Origin: Enterococcus faecium
GTDB lineage: Bacteria; Bacillota; Bacilli; Lactobacillales; Enterococcaceae
DNA: 64,000 bases
Reading direction: 5' to 3'
NCBI RefSeq assembly: GCF_029023785.1
Contig: NZ_CP118955.1
Location: 1,824,001 to 1,888,000 of the forward strand
In this document: piece by piece, positions 10,159 to 19,224 of the stretch
Position numbering within the stretch: position 1 is the stretch's first letter
Layout of the letters: every line of letters starts with the position of its first letter
The notes under the pieces: model-generated
Told to the model about the DNA's origin: nothing
The model's database searches: none
Seen by the model: only the letters and a program-made list of their open reading frames with translations
Translations under genes and position numbers: made by a program

Positions 10159-10446
10159 TCAATAAACTAAATGGACAGTTATCCATATAACGATCTGTGC
10201 TAAACCTTGTACGGCTAAGTTCAAGATCAGGATTGCCCCTAAAATTGTGAAATCCAAGGGTCCAATCCTCAAAGGCAGACGATCGAACAAACTGATATAC
10301 GGTTCGCAGATCTTAGCTAATAATCGTCCTAGCCCTGATTGATACCCGCCTGGAAACCAAGAGAGCAATGCATATACCATCAAGATAATGCTATAGAAAT
10401 AGGCTGCCCGTTGAAGTAAATGAAGTAATAGTGCAATAGTATAAAT
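10159..10446 (-). CDS. yggT: YggT family membrane protein, apparent ATT start
   Basis: A YggT/YlmG membrane protein of the sepF-divIVA block. From the first ordinary start codon (TTG at 10383) only 74 residues are read, and the first transmembrane helix is cut short. The open frame continues upstream to an ATT at 10446-10444, with AGGAGG at 10459-10454 exactly seven bases before it, giving 95 residues and two full hydrophobic helices separated by the conserved LLSWFPGG and KICEPYISLFDRLPLR. No ATG, GTG or TTG lies between the ribosome binding site and this point. ACG at 10449 is the next candidate. Its role is unknown beyond membrane or division functions. Confidence 0.82.
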   Translation of the reverse strand: MYTIALLLHLLQRAAYFYSIILMVYALLSWFPGGYQSGLGRLLAKICEPYISLFDRLPLRIGPLDFTILGAILILNLAVQGLAQIVIWITVHLVY

Positions 10447-10460
10447 CGTAGTTCCTCCTC

Positions 10461-11060
10461 TTACAGATCAAACAAATTCGCATCTGCAAAAGATTGAGCG
10501 GTTGAACTGTCAATCTCCATCCCAGTCGGTGTACAAAGAAAAATCTCATCTCCAACACGTTTGATATCTCCATCTAGTGCATAAACTGTTCCTGTTAGAA
10601 AATCAACGATTCTTCTCGCTTGTTTTTCTTCTACTAAATGAAAATTCACTAAGGTTGCTTCTCCAGCAATGATTCGTTTAGCAATCGCCATAGCTTCAGA
10701 ATAAGCTCTTGGTTCCATTACAGTGATTTTTCCAGCAAGATTTGCTTTAGGTTGTGTAGAGGTTCTTGAAGCTGTTCTTTCTTTCGCTACAGTTTTTGTA
10801 GGTGATTGATGTAGTTCAATTACTTTTTTCTTTTCAGCCGGCTGAATACTTTCATGCGTTACAGGACGTGAAGTCGCCGTTTTTTGTTTTTCATGAGTAT
10901 TCGCAGCAGATACAGAATGAGTTGATTGATTCTGTGTTGTATTTTTTTTAGTTGGCTGTACAGCCTTTTTTGTTGTTTCAGGATAATCTTGGTATTCGTA
11001 CTCTTCCTCATCAGCTAATCCGAAAAAATTAGCAATTGCTCCTCTGTTTAAAAGCGGCAT
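10461..11060 (-). CDS. sepF: SepF, FtsZ-associated division protein
   Basis: Cytoplasmic membrane-anchored partner of FtsZ that aligns filaments and tethers the Z ring. It has 199 residues. The N-terminal amphipathic helix contains NRGAIANFFGLADEEEYEY, followed by a long Gln/Thr/Lys-rich linker (about residues 25-105) and the compact SepF core from KITVMEPRAYSEA to the end, including VNFHLVEEKQARRIVDFL and GTVYALDG. The gene sits 14 bases after ylmE and before yggT, the standard order. Confidence 0.95.
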   Translation of the reverse strand: MPLLNRGAIANFFGLADEEEYEYQDYPETTKKAVQPTKKNTTQNQSTHSVSAANTHEKQKTATSRPVTHESIQPAEKKKVIELHQSPTKTVAKERTASRTSTQPKANLAGKITVMEPRAYSEAMAIAKRIIAGEATLVNFHLVEEKQARRIVDFLTGTVYALDGDIKRVGDEIFLCTPTGMEIDSSTAQSFADANLFDL

Positions 11061-11073
11061 TTTTGTTCCTCCT

Positions 11074-11751
11074 TTATTCGTCTTTGAATAGCGCTGTTCC
11101 TACACGGATAAATGTTGCACCTTCTTCAATCGCAATTTGAAAGTCTTGACTCATCCCCATACTTAATTCACTACATGGTGCATGGGCATAACCTTTTGCT
11201 TGAACAAGATCACGCAATTCTTTCAGCGTACCAAACACTTTATGGATTTGCTCATCAGAAGCTTCTTTAGGCGCCATAGTCATCAACCCAACAACCTTGA
11301 TTTTTGTGCAGGCAGCTAAAGATTCCACAAACGGTAAAAGCTCATCTGGTGAAATTCCATGTTTTGATTCCTCACCAGAAACATTTACTTCAATAAAACA
11401 GGATAATTCTTTCTCTAACCGCTTCTGGATTTCTTCTGCTAATCTTAAACTGTCCAACGCATGAAAGTAATCAATTTCATTTACAATCAATTTTACCTTT
11501 CTGCGCTGTAAATTACCAATTAAATGCCACTTTATTTCAGGAAAATCAAATAAATCTTGTTTCTTTTCTAATAATTTATCTACTCGGTTTTCTGCACAAT
11601 TCATAACGCCAGCTCTAACCAATTCTTCAGCTTGAGCGGATTCAACAGATTTTGTTACAGCTACTAATGTAACTTCTTTCGGATCACGATGAACAAGAGC
11701 ACACGAATCCTGAATTTCTTGCTTGATTTTCTGCAAGTTGTCAGCAATCAT
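11074..11751 (-). CDS. ylmE: YggS/YlmE family pyridoxal phosphate homeostasis protein
   Basis: A 225-residue PLP-binding protein of the YggS/PROSC family, thought to buffer pyridoxal phosphate rather than act as a true racemase. The PLP lysine lies in LVAVTKSV near residue 34, and the conserved WHLIGNLQRRK, CFIEVNVSGEESKHG and SMGMSQDFQIAI segments that complete the barrel are all present. It follows ftsZ at 17 bases, its usual place in Firmicutes. Confidence 0.94.
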   Translation of the reverse strand: MIADNLQKIKQEIQDSCALVHRDPKEVTLVAVTKSVESAQAEELVRAGVMNCAENRVDKLLEKKQDLFDFPEIKWHLIGNLQRRKVKLIVNEIDYFHALDSLRLAEEIQKRLEKELSCFIEVNVSGEESKHGISPDELLPFVESLAACTKIKVVGLMTMAPKEASDEQIHKVFGTLKELRDLVQAKGYAHAPCSELSMGMSQDFQIAIEEGATFIRVGTALFKDE

Positions 11752-11767
11752 GTGCTCTTCCTCTCCT

Positions 11768-13009
11768 TTATTTTTTACGACGGAAAAACGGTGGCGTATT
11801 TAATTCATCATCGCCATGAGATTTTGTTTCTTCGCGGTTGAATGTATCAAATTCTTTTTTTTCGATATTGTCAAAATTGGAATCATCAACTCTAGGACGA
11901 ACATTTTGTTCACGTCTGATATCCCAATCGCCAAAACTGTTTTCTTCTTCTGAAGAAGTTGGTTTAGCTTGATCCATATCTAATACAGTCTTTTGAGCAG
12001 GTGATTGCATTTGTGCTTGTCTAGCTGGTCGGCTAGACTTGCGTTCCTTTTTTGATTCATCGATACCTGTTGCGATGACCGTCACACGGATTTCATCGCC
12101 CATTTCTTCATTGATAGATGTACCTAGAATGATATTTACATCGCCAGTTGCTGCATTTGCTACGATATCTGAAGCATCTTGTGCTTCGAACAATGTCATA
12201 TCCAAACCGCCTGTGATGTTAAGAAGTACTTGTTCAGCTCCATCAATAGATGTTTCAAGCAATGGAGAGGAGATTGCTTTTTTCGTTGCTTCTACTACGC
12301 GATCTTCTCCACTAGCCACACCGATCCCCATCAATGCTGTACCTTGGTTTTCCATCACTGTTTTCACGTCAGCAAAGTCAAGGTTAACGTAACCTGGCGC
12401 TGTGATCAAATCAGAGATACCTTGTACACCTTGTCGTAAAACATTATCTGCTTCACGGAAAGCTTCAAGCATCGGTGTCTTTTTATCTACAACTTCTAAT
12501 AAACGGTTATTTGAGATAATTAATAATGTATCCACATTTTCTTTCAAACGAGCGATACCTTCTGCAGCAAAACGGCCACGTTTCGGTCCTTCAAAAGTGA
12601 ATGGACGTGTCACGACACCAACAGTCAATGCGCCCAATTCTTTCGCGATACCTGCAACGATTGGTGCAGCACCTGTACCGGTTCCTCCACCCATTCCTGC
12701 AGTGATGAAAATCATATCTGCACCGTCTAAAGCTTCGCGTAAGGATTGTTCACTTTCTTCTGCCGCTTTTTGTCCAACTTCTGGCTGAGAACCAGCACCT
12801 AAACCACGAGTATATTTGGGGCCTAATTGGATAACTGTTTCCGCTTTTGAATTTTTTAATGCTTGCACGTCTGTGTTGGCTGTAATGAATTCAACACCTT
12901 TAACGTTTTCTTCAATCATTCGGTTTACAGCATTTCCACCGCCACCACCGACTCCGATGACTTTGATTACTGCGCCGTCATTGATATTATTATCAATTGA
13001 GAATTCCAT
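11768..13009 (-). CDS. ftsZ: Cell division GTPase FtsZ
   Basis: Tubulin-like GTPase forming the Z ring. The 413-residue sequence has the nucleotide-binding [13 protein letters not shown] near residue 18 and the tubulin signature GGGTGTG near residue 105, a variable linker from about residue 318, and the C-terminal conserved tail TPPFFRRKK that binds FtsA and SepF. It is directly downstream of ftsA (22 bases). Length and motifs give no sign of damage. Confidence 0.99.
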   Translation of the reverse strand: MEFSIDNNINDGAVIKVIGVGGGGGNAVNRMIEENVKGVEFITANTDVQALKNSKAETVIQLGPKYTRGLGAGSQPEVGQKAAEESEQSLREALDGADMIFITAGMGGGTGTGAAPIVAGIAKELGALTVGVVTRPFTFEGPKRGRFAAEGIARLKENVDTLLIISNNRLLEVVDKKTPMLEAFREADNVLRQGVQGISDLITAPGYVNLDFADVKTVMENQGTALMGIGVASGEDRVVEATKKAISSPLLETSIDGAEQVLLNITGGLDMTLFEAQDASDIVANAATGDVNIILGTSINEEMGDEIRVTVIATGIDESKKERKSSRPARQAQMQSPAQKTVLDMDQAKPTSSEEENSFGDWDIRREQNVRPRVDDSNFDNIEKKEFDTFNREETKSHGDDELNTPPFFRRKK

Positions 13010-13031
13010 ATCTTATTCCTCCCAGGATGAA

Positions 13032-14357
13032 TTAATCAAAAATATTTGTAAAGAAACCCTTGATTTTATTTTTTACATTTTCTCCGGACTCTTTTGGTTC
13101 CGGCTCATCGTAGATTGTTTCTTCAGGTGCTTCATAGCTCTCATATGTGTTTGTTGTTTCTTGTTCAACTACCATTTGACGAGCTGCTGAGGTTTCACCC
13201 GTAACAGCAATTTTTGCCAATTGATACACTTCACTCAAGTTTGCTGAATAATCCACGATACTTATTACATTTGTAAATACCGGGTTTCTCAGCCCCATGT
13301 GATTTGGAACATACAATTTTACATTTACGCCGAAGATTTCTTGTGCCAAGTCCACAACACCAGGAAGACTAGCAGCTCCGCCTGTCAATACGACGCCACC
13401 TGGCAACTCTAATGCTTCGATTTGGTCCAATGCATCTTTTGCTTTGTTGAAAATCTGTTCCATTCGAGCTGAAATAATTTCTGACAAGTAGCGTTCATCG
13501 ACTTTCACTGGTTCTGACTGACCAATCACATCTACTGGAAATTCTTCATCTGGTGATGTCCGTTCTGGGTATGCATCCCCGTAGTTTATTTTCAACGCTT
13601 CTGCATTGTTAAATGACGTATTTAATACAATAGAGATATCTTTAGTGACAAATTCGCCACCTTCTTGGTCAAGATTGGTAAACTTCAATTGCTTATCATG
13701 CATAACAGCCGTTGTTGTTTGGCCGCCACCCATATCAATGACGATCGTACCAAAATCTTTTTCTCCGTCAGAAAGAATTGATTCAGTCAGCGCTAAAGGA
13801 GTAATCACCATTTCGTTGACGATTAATCCGGCATTTTCCACGCATTTACGTATGTTATGGATGATCGTTTTAGGTCCTGTAAACAACAGACCGTACATTT
13901 CTAATCTTACGCCGATCATTCCACGAGGATCTTTGATTCCCTCGAACCCATCGACAGTAAAATCTTGTGGCAATATTGACACGATTTGACGTTCAGGAGG
14001 TATTGAACGAACAAGGGCAGCTGAAGCCACATTTCTGACATCTTCATCGGTGATTTCCTTTGAATCTCCGTTAACTGCAATCATTCCCTGGCAATTTTCT
14101 ACTTCAAGCATGTTTGCTGGCAAACCGACACTTACGCCTTTGATCTGGATACCTGCTTTTTCTTCTGCTTGTCGTACTGCTCGTTGTATCGCTTGGACCG
14201 TTTTATCGATATCAACGATAATGCCTCGGTTAATCCCTTCTGATTTTGCGTTTCCTACTCCAATAATATTCATTTGGCTGTCGATATATTCAGCCACGAC
14301 AACTTTAACAGATGTCGTTCCAATATCAAGGCCTACATACATTCCTGTTTTTGCCAT
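13032..14357 (-). CDS. ftsA: Cell division protein FtsA
   Basis: Actin-like membrane anchor of the Z ring, 441 residues. The ATPase phosphate loop GLDIGTTSVKVVV is at residues 9-21, a second phosphate motif is IVIDMGGGQTTTAV, and the adenosine motif is LTGGAASLPGV. The C-terminus ends in an amphipathic helix (NKIKGFFTNIFD) for membrane binding. A gap of 155 bases, AT-rich, separates it from divIB and may hold an extra promoter for ftsAZ; I could not identify convincing -35 and -10 elements. Confidence 0.98.
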   Translation of the reverse strand: MAKTGMYVGLDIGTTSVKVVVAEYIDSQMNIIGVGNAKSEGINRGIIVDIDKTVQAIQRAVRQAEEKAGIQIKGVSVGLPANMLEVENCQGMIAVNGDSKEITDEDVRNVASAALVRSIPPERQIVSILPQDFTVDGFEGIKDPRGMIGVRLEMYGLLFTGPKTIIHNIRKCVENAGLIVNEMVITPLALTESILSDGEKDFGTIVIDMGGGQTTTAVMHDKQLKFTNLDQEGGEFVTKDISIVLNTSFNNAEALKINYGDAYPERTSPDEEFPVDVIGQSEPVKVDERYLSEIISARMEQIFNKAKDALDQIEALELPGGVVLTGGAASLPGVVDLAQEIFGVNVKLYVPNHMGLRNPVFTNVISIVDYSANLSEVYQLAKIAVTGETSAARQMVVEQETTNTYESYEAPEETIYDEPEPKESGENVKNKIKGFFTNIFD

Positions 14358-14512
14358 GAATGGGATTCCCTCCTACTTACTATTCCATATACAAGCGAAC
14401 AACTAGCGTCCGTTTTAAAATATACTTATTAATAGATATATTCACTGCTTCCAATTCTACCATAAATTACTGGTTTTTAGAAAGTACATTCTTACTTTTT
14501 AAAGTTGTTTTA

Positions 14513-15733
14513 TCAATTTTCATTTAAACTTGACGGAGTTGTACTTGGATTATCTTCTATTTGACTTGTTTCACTTGAATCATTTGAATCAGATGATCCG
14601 TTTGTGCTAGACGATCCAGGTGTTTGTGCTTTTTGCGTTTCTGCCTCTTCACTTGATTCGTTTGTTTGATCCGCATTTTCTTCACTTTCAGTTGTTTCTT
14701 CCGATTGGCCCGATTCTTCCGTTTCTTGAGTGCTACCGTAAGGATGCGAGAAGATACCAACTTCCATGTCGATCACACCTTTTTCATCCATATCTTTGGC
14801 TACTTGCGAATAATATTTCATTTGGTTCGCAAGATTATTGATATTTACAATAACTTGATTGCCGTCATTCATATTCAATTGGATCAGATTTTTATTGCTT
14901 GCTCTTGGCGTGTACTTGATTTCAGAAATTGCTTTTTGTAATTCTGATGATAACTGATTGTATTGCTTTGTTAATTCTTTGATTTTTGCAGAGTCTTTGA
15001 ACTCTTCCAAGATAGGGAGATTTTTTGTAGGATTTGCTACTTTTTCATCTAATACTGTTCCATTTTCAATCACTGGGTAGTATTGATTGTTTTTTGCGAT
15101 CAAAGCAATCTCTTTATATTCTGTTACATCCAAATCGAATTCATTCATCCCTTTGAAATGTATATTTGCTGTTTCGATTCTTGGCTGTGCTTTTTTAAGG
15201 CGATCGATATAAGTAGATCGATGAAAATACTGTCCCCAAACATTTTCTCCTAATGACAATTTTGTATCAGAGATGATTTCTTGGCTGTTGACTGTCTTAT
15301 TGCCTGATACTGCAACTGCTTGTAATTTGCTATAAGGAGAAACATAATAGATCAAAAAAATCAGCGGTATACCCAATACAGTGATGATCAAAGCTAACCG
15401 ACGAAATAGTACTTTGTGCCGTTGACTTTTTAAATTGGGCAGCCGGTTCAAAAAAGAACCGTTATATGGTCCACCGTTTTTCTTTTGCTTGATCTCTTCA
15501 AAAAATTCGATTTTTTTCTCGGACTGGCTTTCTTCTTGCTGTTCCTCTTGAACCGTTTTTTCTTCTTCAGAATCTGAAAGGGGTGTATCTAATGTTATGT
15601 CTTCTTTTTTTGGCTCTTGGTTTTTCATCTCTTGTTCTGCCAGATATTTTCGGTTAGCCTTTTGCCAAGGAGTCAAATTGTTTTCATCAGAAGACGGATG
15701 AGACAATTTTTTTGGTTCTTTTTTCTTACTCAC
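14513..15733 (-). CDS. divIB: Division protein DivIB/FtsQ
   Basis: Bitopic divisome protein that works with FtsL and FtsB-type partners. A charged cytoplasmic region of about 110 residues (lysine and glutamate rich) precedes one membrane helix (LALIITVLGIPLIFLIYYV), then the extracellular POTRA domain (YSKLQAVAVSGNKTVNSQEI) and beta domain. The last roughly 80 residues are a low-complexity tail of Glu, Ser, Thr and Asn. I prefer the GTG at 15733 (VSKKKEP) because GGTGG lies just before it; a GTG at 15742 is also possible. Confidence 0.95.
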   Translation of the reverse strand: MSKKKEPKKLSHPSSDENNLTPWQKANRKYLAEQEMKNQEPKKEDITLDTPLSDSEEEKTVQEEQQEESQSEKKIEFFEEIKQKKNGGPYNGSFLNRLPNLKSQRHKVLFRRLALIITVLGIPLIFLIYYVSPYSKLQAVAVSGNKTVNSQEIISDTKLSLGENVWGQYFHRSTYIDRLKKAQPRIETANIHFKGMNEFDLDVTEYKEIALIAKNNQYYPVIENGTVLDEKVANPTKNLPILEEFKDSAKIKELTKQYNQLSSELQKAISEIKYTPRASNKNLIQLNMNDGNQVIVNINNLANQMKYYSQVAKDMDEKGVIDMEVGIFSHPYGSTQETEESGQSEETTESEENADQTNESSEEAETQKAQTPGSSSTNGSSDSNDSSETSQIEDNPSTTPSSLNEN

Positions 15734-15747
15734 TAAGACCACCGCCT

Positions 15748-16836
15748 TTATTTTTTGATTATTTGTTTTACTAAGTCATAAAGACGTTTTGAAGCATCAG
15801 GGATTCCTTGTTCTTTAGAAGCTCGGCACATTTGCTTTTGCAATTCTTCATCACCCATGATTTCGTTGACTGTCTGACTTAGTGATTCACCTGTTAGTTC
15901 ATTATCTGCAATCATTTTTGCTGCTCCTGCGTGAACAAGACTCATTGCATTTTTAGTCTGATGATCATTCGTAACATATGGGCTGGGAACCAACACTGCC
16001 GGTAACCCCAGAGCTGTGAATTCTGCGATCGAAGTTGCACCAGCACGCCCCACCAGCAGATCACTGGAAGCCATGACCTCTGCCATATTTTTGATATAAG
16101 GCTGGACACTAATATTTTGTATTTCAGGATTTATTTTATTTAGGATCTCTTCATAATATCTATCTCCTGAAGCATACAAAACTTGGTAAGAAGAAGGAAT
16201 ATATTCACTTAAAAAAACTGATACTGCTTGATTGATTTTAAGTGCTCCTTGACTACCGCCAAAAATCAAGACTGTTTTCTTTTCTGGATCCAAATCAAAT
16301 GTTTTCAAAATATCTGATTTTTTAGTATCTGCTACTTCTTGTGCTCGAGGATTACCTACAAGAACTGCTTTGTTTTCAGGAAAAAAGGAAGCCGCATCTT
16401 TAAATGAAAGAGCGATCCGATCCACATATCGGCTTAAAAATTTATTGGTAACACCTGGTACACTGTTTTGTTCATGGATAACTGTTGGAATACCCATTTT
16501 GGCTGCAGCGTACACTACCGCTCCGGAAACATATCCTCCAGTACCGATAACGATATCTGGTTGAAAATCACTGAGGATTTTTTTTGCTTGACGGATACTC
16601 TTAAGAAACAATCGGACCGTCTTGATGTTATGCATGGAAATTTTTCGTTTAAATCCTTGAATCTCCAAGGTATGGAAAGGCATTCCTGTATCAGGGACGA
16701 TTTTGTTTTCTAGACCTCGTTTTGCTCCCACATACATGAATTCAGCATTCGGTTCTTGAGTCTTTACATAATTGACAAAGGCAAGAGCTGGATAAATATG
16801 TCCCCCTGTTCCTCCGCCTGTAACCAAAATTTTCAT
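15748..16836 (-). CDS. murG: Lipid II-forming GlcNAc transferase MurG
   Basis: Adds GlcNAc to undecaprenyl-diphospho-muramoyl pentapeptide (lipid I) on the inner membrane face. The 362-residue protein shows the glycine-rich loops [14 protein letters not shown] at residue 6 and IGTGGYVSG, plus [12 protein letters not shown] and the C-terminal donor-site [18 protein letters not shown]. All are hallmarks of MurG. It lies between murD and divIB in the usual order. Confidence 0.98.
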   Translation of the reverse strand: MKILVTGGGTGGHIYPALAFVNYVKTQEPNAEFMYVGAKRGLENKIVPDTGMPFHTLEIQGFKRKISMHNIKTVRLFLKSIRQAKKILSDFQPDIVIGTGGYVSGAVVYAAAKMGIPTVIHEQNSVPGVTNKFLSRYVDRIALSFKDAASFFPENKAVLVGNPRAQEVADTKKSDILKTFDLDPEKKTVLIFGGSQGALKINQAVSVFLSEYIPSSYQVLYASGDRYYEEILNKINPEIQNISVQPYIKNMAEVMASSDLLVGRAGATSIAEFTALGLPAVLVPSPYVTNDHQTKNAMSLVHAGAAKMIADNELTGESLSQTVNEIMGDEELQKQMCRASKEQGIPDASKRLYDLVKQIIKK

Positions 16837-16861
16837 TTTTTATCGCTCGCTTCTACTTTTT

Positions 16862-18223
16862 CTATTTTAATCGGTTCACAGCTTCCATGAATCTGTTTCC
16901 TCTAGTTTCAAAATTTGGGTATTGATCCCAGCTGGCATTCGCTGGTGATAATAAAACTACATCACCATCTGTACTGTTTTCTAATGCTAAAGGAACTGCT
17001 TGTTCTACAGAATCGGCTGTTACTATTGTCTCGATGCCTGCTTTTTTTCCAGCATCCATCAACTTTTCTTTTGTTTGGCCAAATACGACCATTGCTTTGA
17101 TTCCTTTTAATGAAGGAATTAATTCATCAAATGTATTTCCTCTGTCTAATCCGCCAGCCAATAACACGACCTTAGACGTTTCAAATCCACTTAGAGCCAT
17201 TTTAGTCGCTAAAATATTGGTTGCTTTTGAATCATTATAAAATTTTCTGCCTTGGATTTCTCCTACATATTGCGTACGATGTGGTACGCCATGGAAAAAA
17301 TGCAACGTTTCTCGTATAGCTTCATTTGATATACCATACAATTTTGCTACAGAAATAGCAGCTAGTGCATTTTCTACATTATGCTTACCTGGTACGCCAA
17401 GTTCAGATATTTCCATTATTTTTTCTTTTTTATAGTATATTGAGTAATCGTCAGCATACACACCGTCTTCCAACACTTCTTTTGTCGAGAAAGGCAGTAC
17501 GCGTGCTTTTGTTCTTTGCGCTAATTCTTGTAGTTCTGACTGATTCCAGTTAAGGATCAGATAATCTTTTTCTGTCATGTTTTTTTGAAGGTTCCATTTA
17601 GCTTTGACATATTCTTTTCTTGTACCATGATAATCAATATGTGCTTCATAGATATTGGTAATCACCGCTATATGAGGGCGGAAATCTGTGATTCCCATGA
17701 GTTGGAAGCTAGACAATTCCATCACAATTTTATCTTCTGATTTTGCTTCTTGCGCTACACCACTTGCTGGATACCCAATATTACCCGCTAAACGTGCAAT
17801 TCCTTGATCTGCTCCTGCATTCAGTAGTAGTCCTGTCATCGTTGTTGTCGTTGTTTTTCCGTTCGTTCCTGTAATCCCAATAATTGGGCATTCCGCTACT
17901 TCGTAAGCTAGCTCAACTTCCGTAATTACCGGAATACCCATTTCTTGGGCTTTTGCTACTAAAGGATGACTGTAGGGAATCCCTGGATTTTTGACCATCA
18001 ATGAAAATTCTTCATCCAACAATTCGATTGGATGACTACCTGTTATTACTTTTATCCCTAAAGAAAGCAGCTCTTGTGCTTCCGGATTTTCGTCAAAAGG
18101 TTTTCCATCATTAACGGTGACAAGTGCGCCCAATTCATGTAATAATTTGGCCGCACTTACTCCGCTTTTTGCGAGTCCTAAGACAAGCACTTTCTTATTT
18201 TCATATGTTGATATTTTTTTCAT
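16862..18223 (-). CDS. murD: UDP-MurNAc-L-alanine:D-glutamate ligase MurD
   Basis: Cytoplasmic ATP-dependent ligase adding D-Glu to UDP-MurNAc-L-Ala. The 453 residues include the Mur-ligase ATP loop [14 protein letters not shown] near residue 115, the conserved [18 protein letters not shown] and [10 protein letters not shown] segments and the C-terminal LAGGLDRG and [12 protein letters not shown] typical of MurD. It starts 13 bases after mraY. Confidence 0.98.
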   Translation of the reverse strand: MKKISTYENKKVLVLGLAKSGVSAAKLLHELGALVTVNDGKPFDENPEAQELLSLGIKVITGSHPIELLDEEFSLMVKNPGIPYSHPLVAKAQEMGIPVITEVELAYEVAECPIIGITGTNGKTTTTTMTGLLLNAGADQGIARLAGNIGYPASGVAQEAKSEDKIVMELSSFQLMGITDFRPHIAVITNIYEAHIDYHGTRKEYVKAKWNLQKNMTEKDYLILNWNQSELQELAQRTKARVLPFSTKEVLEDGVYADDYSIYYKKEKIMEISELGVPGKHNVENALAAISVAKLYGISNEAIRETLHFFHGVPHRTQYVGEIQGRKFYNDSKATNILATKMALSGFETSKVVLLAGGLDRGNTFDELIPSLKGIKAMVVFGQTKEKLMDAGKKAGIETIVTADSVEQAVPLALENSTDGDVVLLSPANASWDQYPNFETRGNRFMEAVNRLK

Positions 18224-18236
18224 TTCCCGTCATCTC

Positions 18237-19199
18237 CTACCAAACGATCCATAATGTGATCAACGAAGTCACAATGCTGATCAACCAAAAAACTGTATCA
18301 ATCTTCCACTCCGACCATCCGCACATTTCAAAGTGATGATGAATTGGAGACATTTTAAAAATTCGTTTTCCTGTAAGCTTAAAGGAAGTAACTTGAAGCA
18401 TCACACTTGCTGTTTCCATAACATAGATCAAACCAATCAAAAGCAATGTCCATTCTTGGTTTAGCATTATAGAAATTGCCGCTAAAAGTCCGCCCAACGC
18501 TAATGAACCGACATCTCCCATAAAAATCTTGGCAGGTTTTCTGTTGTAGACGAAGAAACCCAGTAAACCTCCTAAAACACTTAAGCAAATGATTAATACA
18601 TCATACTGATGCTGATGCCAAGCAATTAGACCGTAAGCTGCAAAAGAGATACTTCCTAAGCCAGCAACTAATCCATCGATGCCATCTGTCAGATTTACTG
18701 CATTTGAAAATCCAACAAGCCAGAAGAGAGCGAAAATACCATAAATGATTCCTAAAGGTAGATCTAGTCCGAAGAAATTCAATACACCTGGATAACCTTC
18801 AGAACGGTAAACAAGATAAAAGATGATTCCCCCTAGAATCTGTCCAATCAATTTCTGCTTCGAGTTCAGTCCCATGTTTCTTTTCTTGAATATTTTTATA
18901 AAATCATCAAGAAAGCCGATTACTCCGTATAACGCTAATACAAAAAGCAAGATGAAAAGAGTAGGAGTTAGCTGTTTTTGCCAAGCTCCAACCCAAATTC
19001 CTGTCAAAATAGAGCCGATCAGAAACACTAAGCCGCCCATTGTAGGAGTTCCGGCTTTGCTATTGTGCCACTTTGGTCCCTCCTCACGAATCGCCTGACC
19101 TTGCTTTTTCATTTGAAAATAACCAATAAATAGCGGCATTGCGGCAATTGTCATTGCACAACTGCTGACAATGGGAATCAATGCTTGTGTCCATTCCAT
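18237..19199 (-). CDS. mraY: Phospho-MurNAc-pentapeptide transferase MraY
   Basis: Polytopic membrane enzyme that makes lipid I from UDP-MurNAc-pentapeptide and undecaprenyl phosphate. The sequence is 320 residues with about ten hydrophobic segments. Catalytic and signature motifs are GTPTMGG near residue 50, the aspartate pair region FLDDFIK, NLTDGIDGLVAG and the C-terminal SPIHHHFE. It is the standard partner between the PBP and murD genes. Confidence 0.98.
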   Translation of the reverse strand: MEWTQALIPIVSSCAMTIAAMPLFIGYFQMKKQGQAIREEGPKWHNSKAGTPTMGGLVFLIGSILTGIWVGAWQKQLTPTLFILLFVLALYGVIGFLDDFIKIFKKRNMGLNSKQKLIGQILGGIIFYLVYRSEGYPGVLNFFGLDLPLGIIYGIFALFWLVGFSNAVNLTDGIDGLVAGLGSISFAAYGLIAWHQHQYDVLIICLSVLGGLLGFFVYNRKPAKIFMGDVGSLALGGLLAAISIMLNQEWTLLLIGLIYVMETASVMLQVTSFKLTGKRIFKMSPIHHHFEMCGWSEWKIDTVFWLISIVTSLITLWIVW

Positions 19200-19224
19200 G
19201 CTCTTTTCTCTCCTATTTCTCTTC

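Noticed and set aside
12039..12788. Two long open frames opposite ftsZ
   Set aside because: Both are antisense shadows of a highly conserved gene with biased codons; no family match and no initiation signal.
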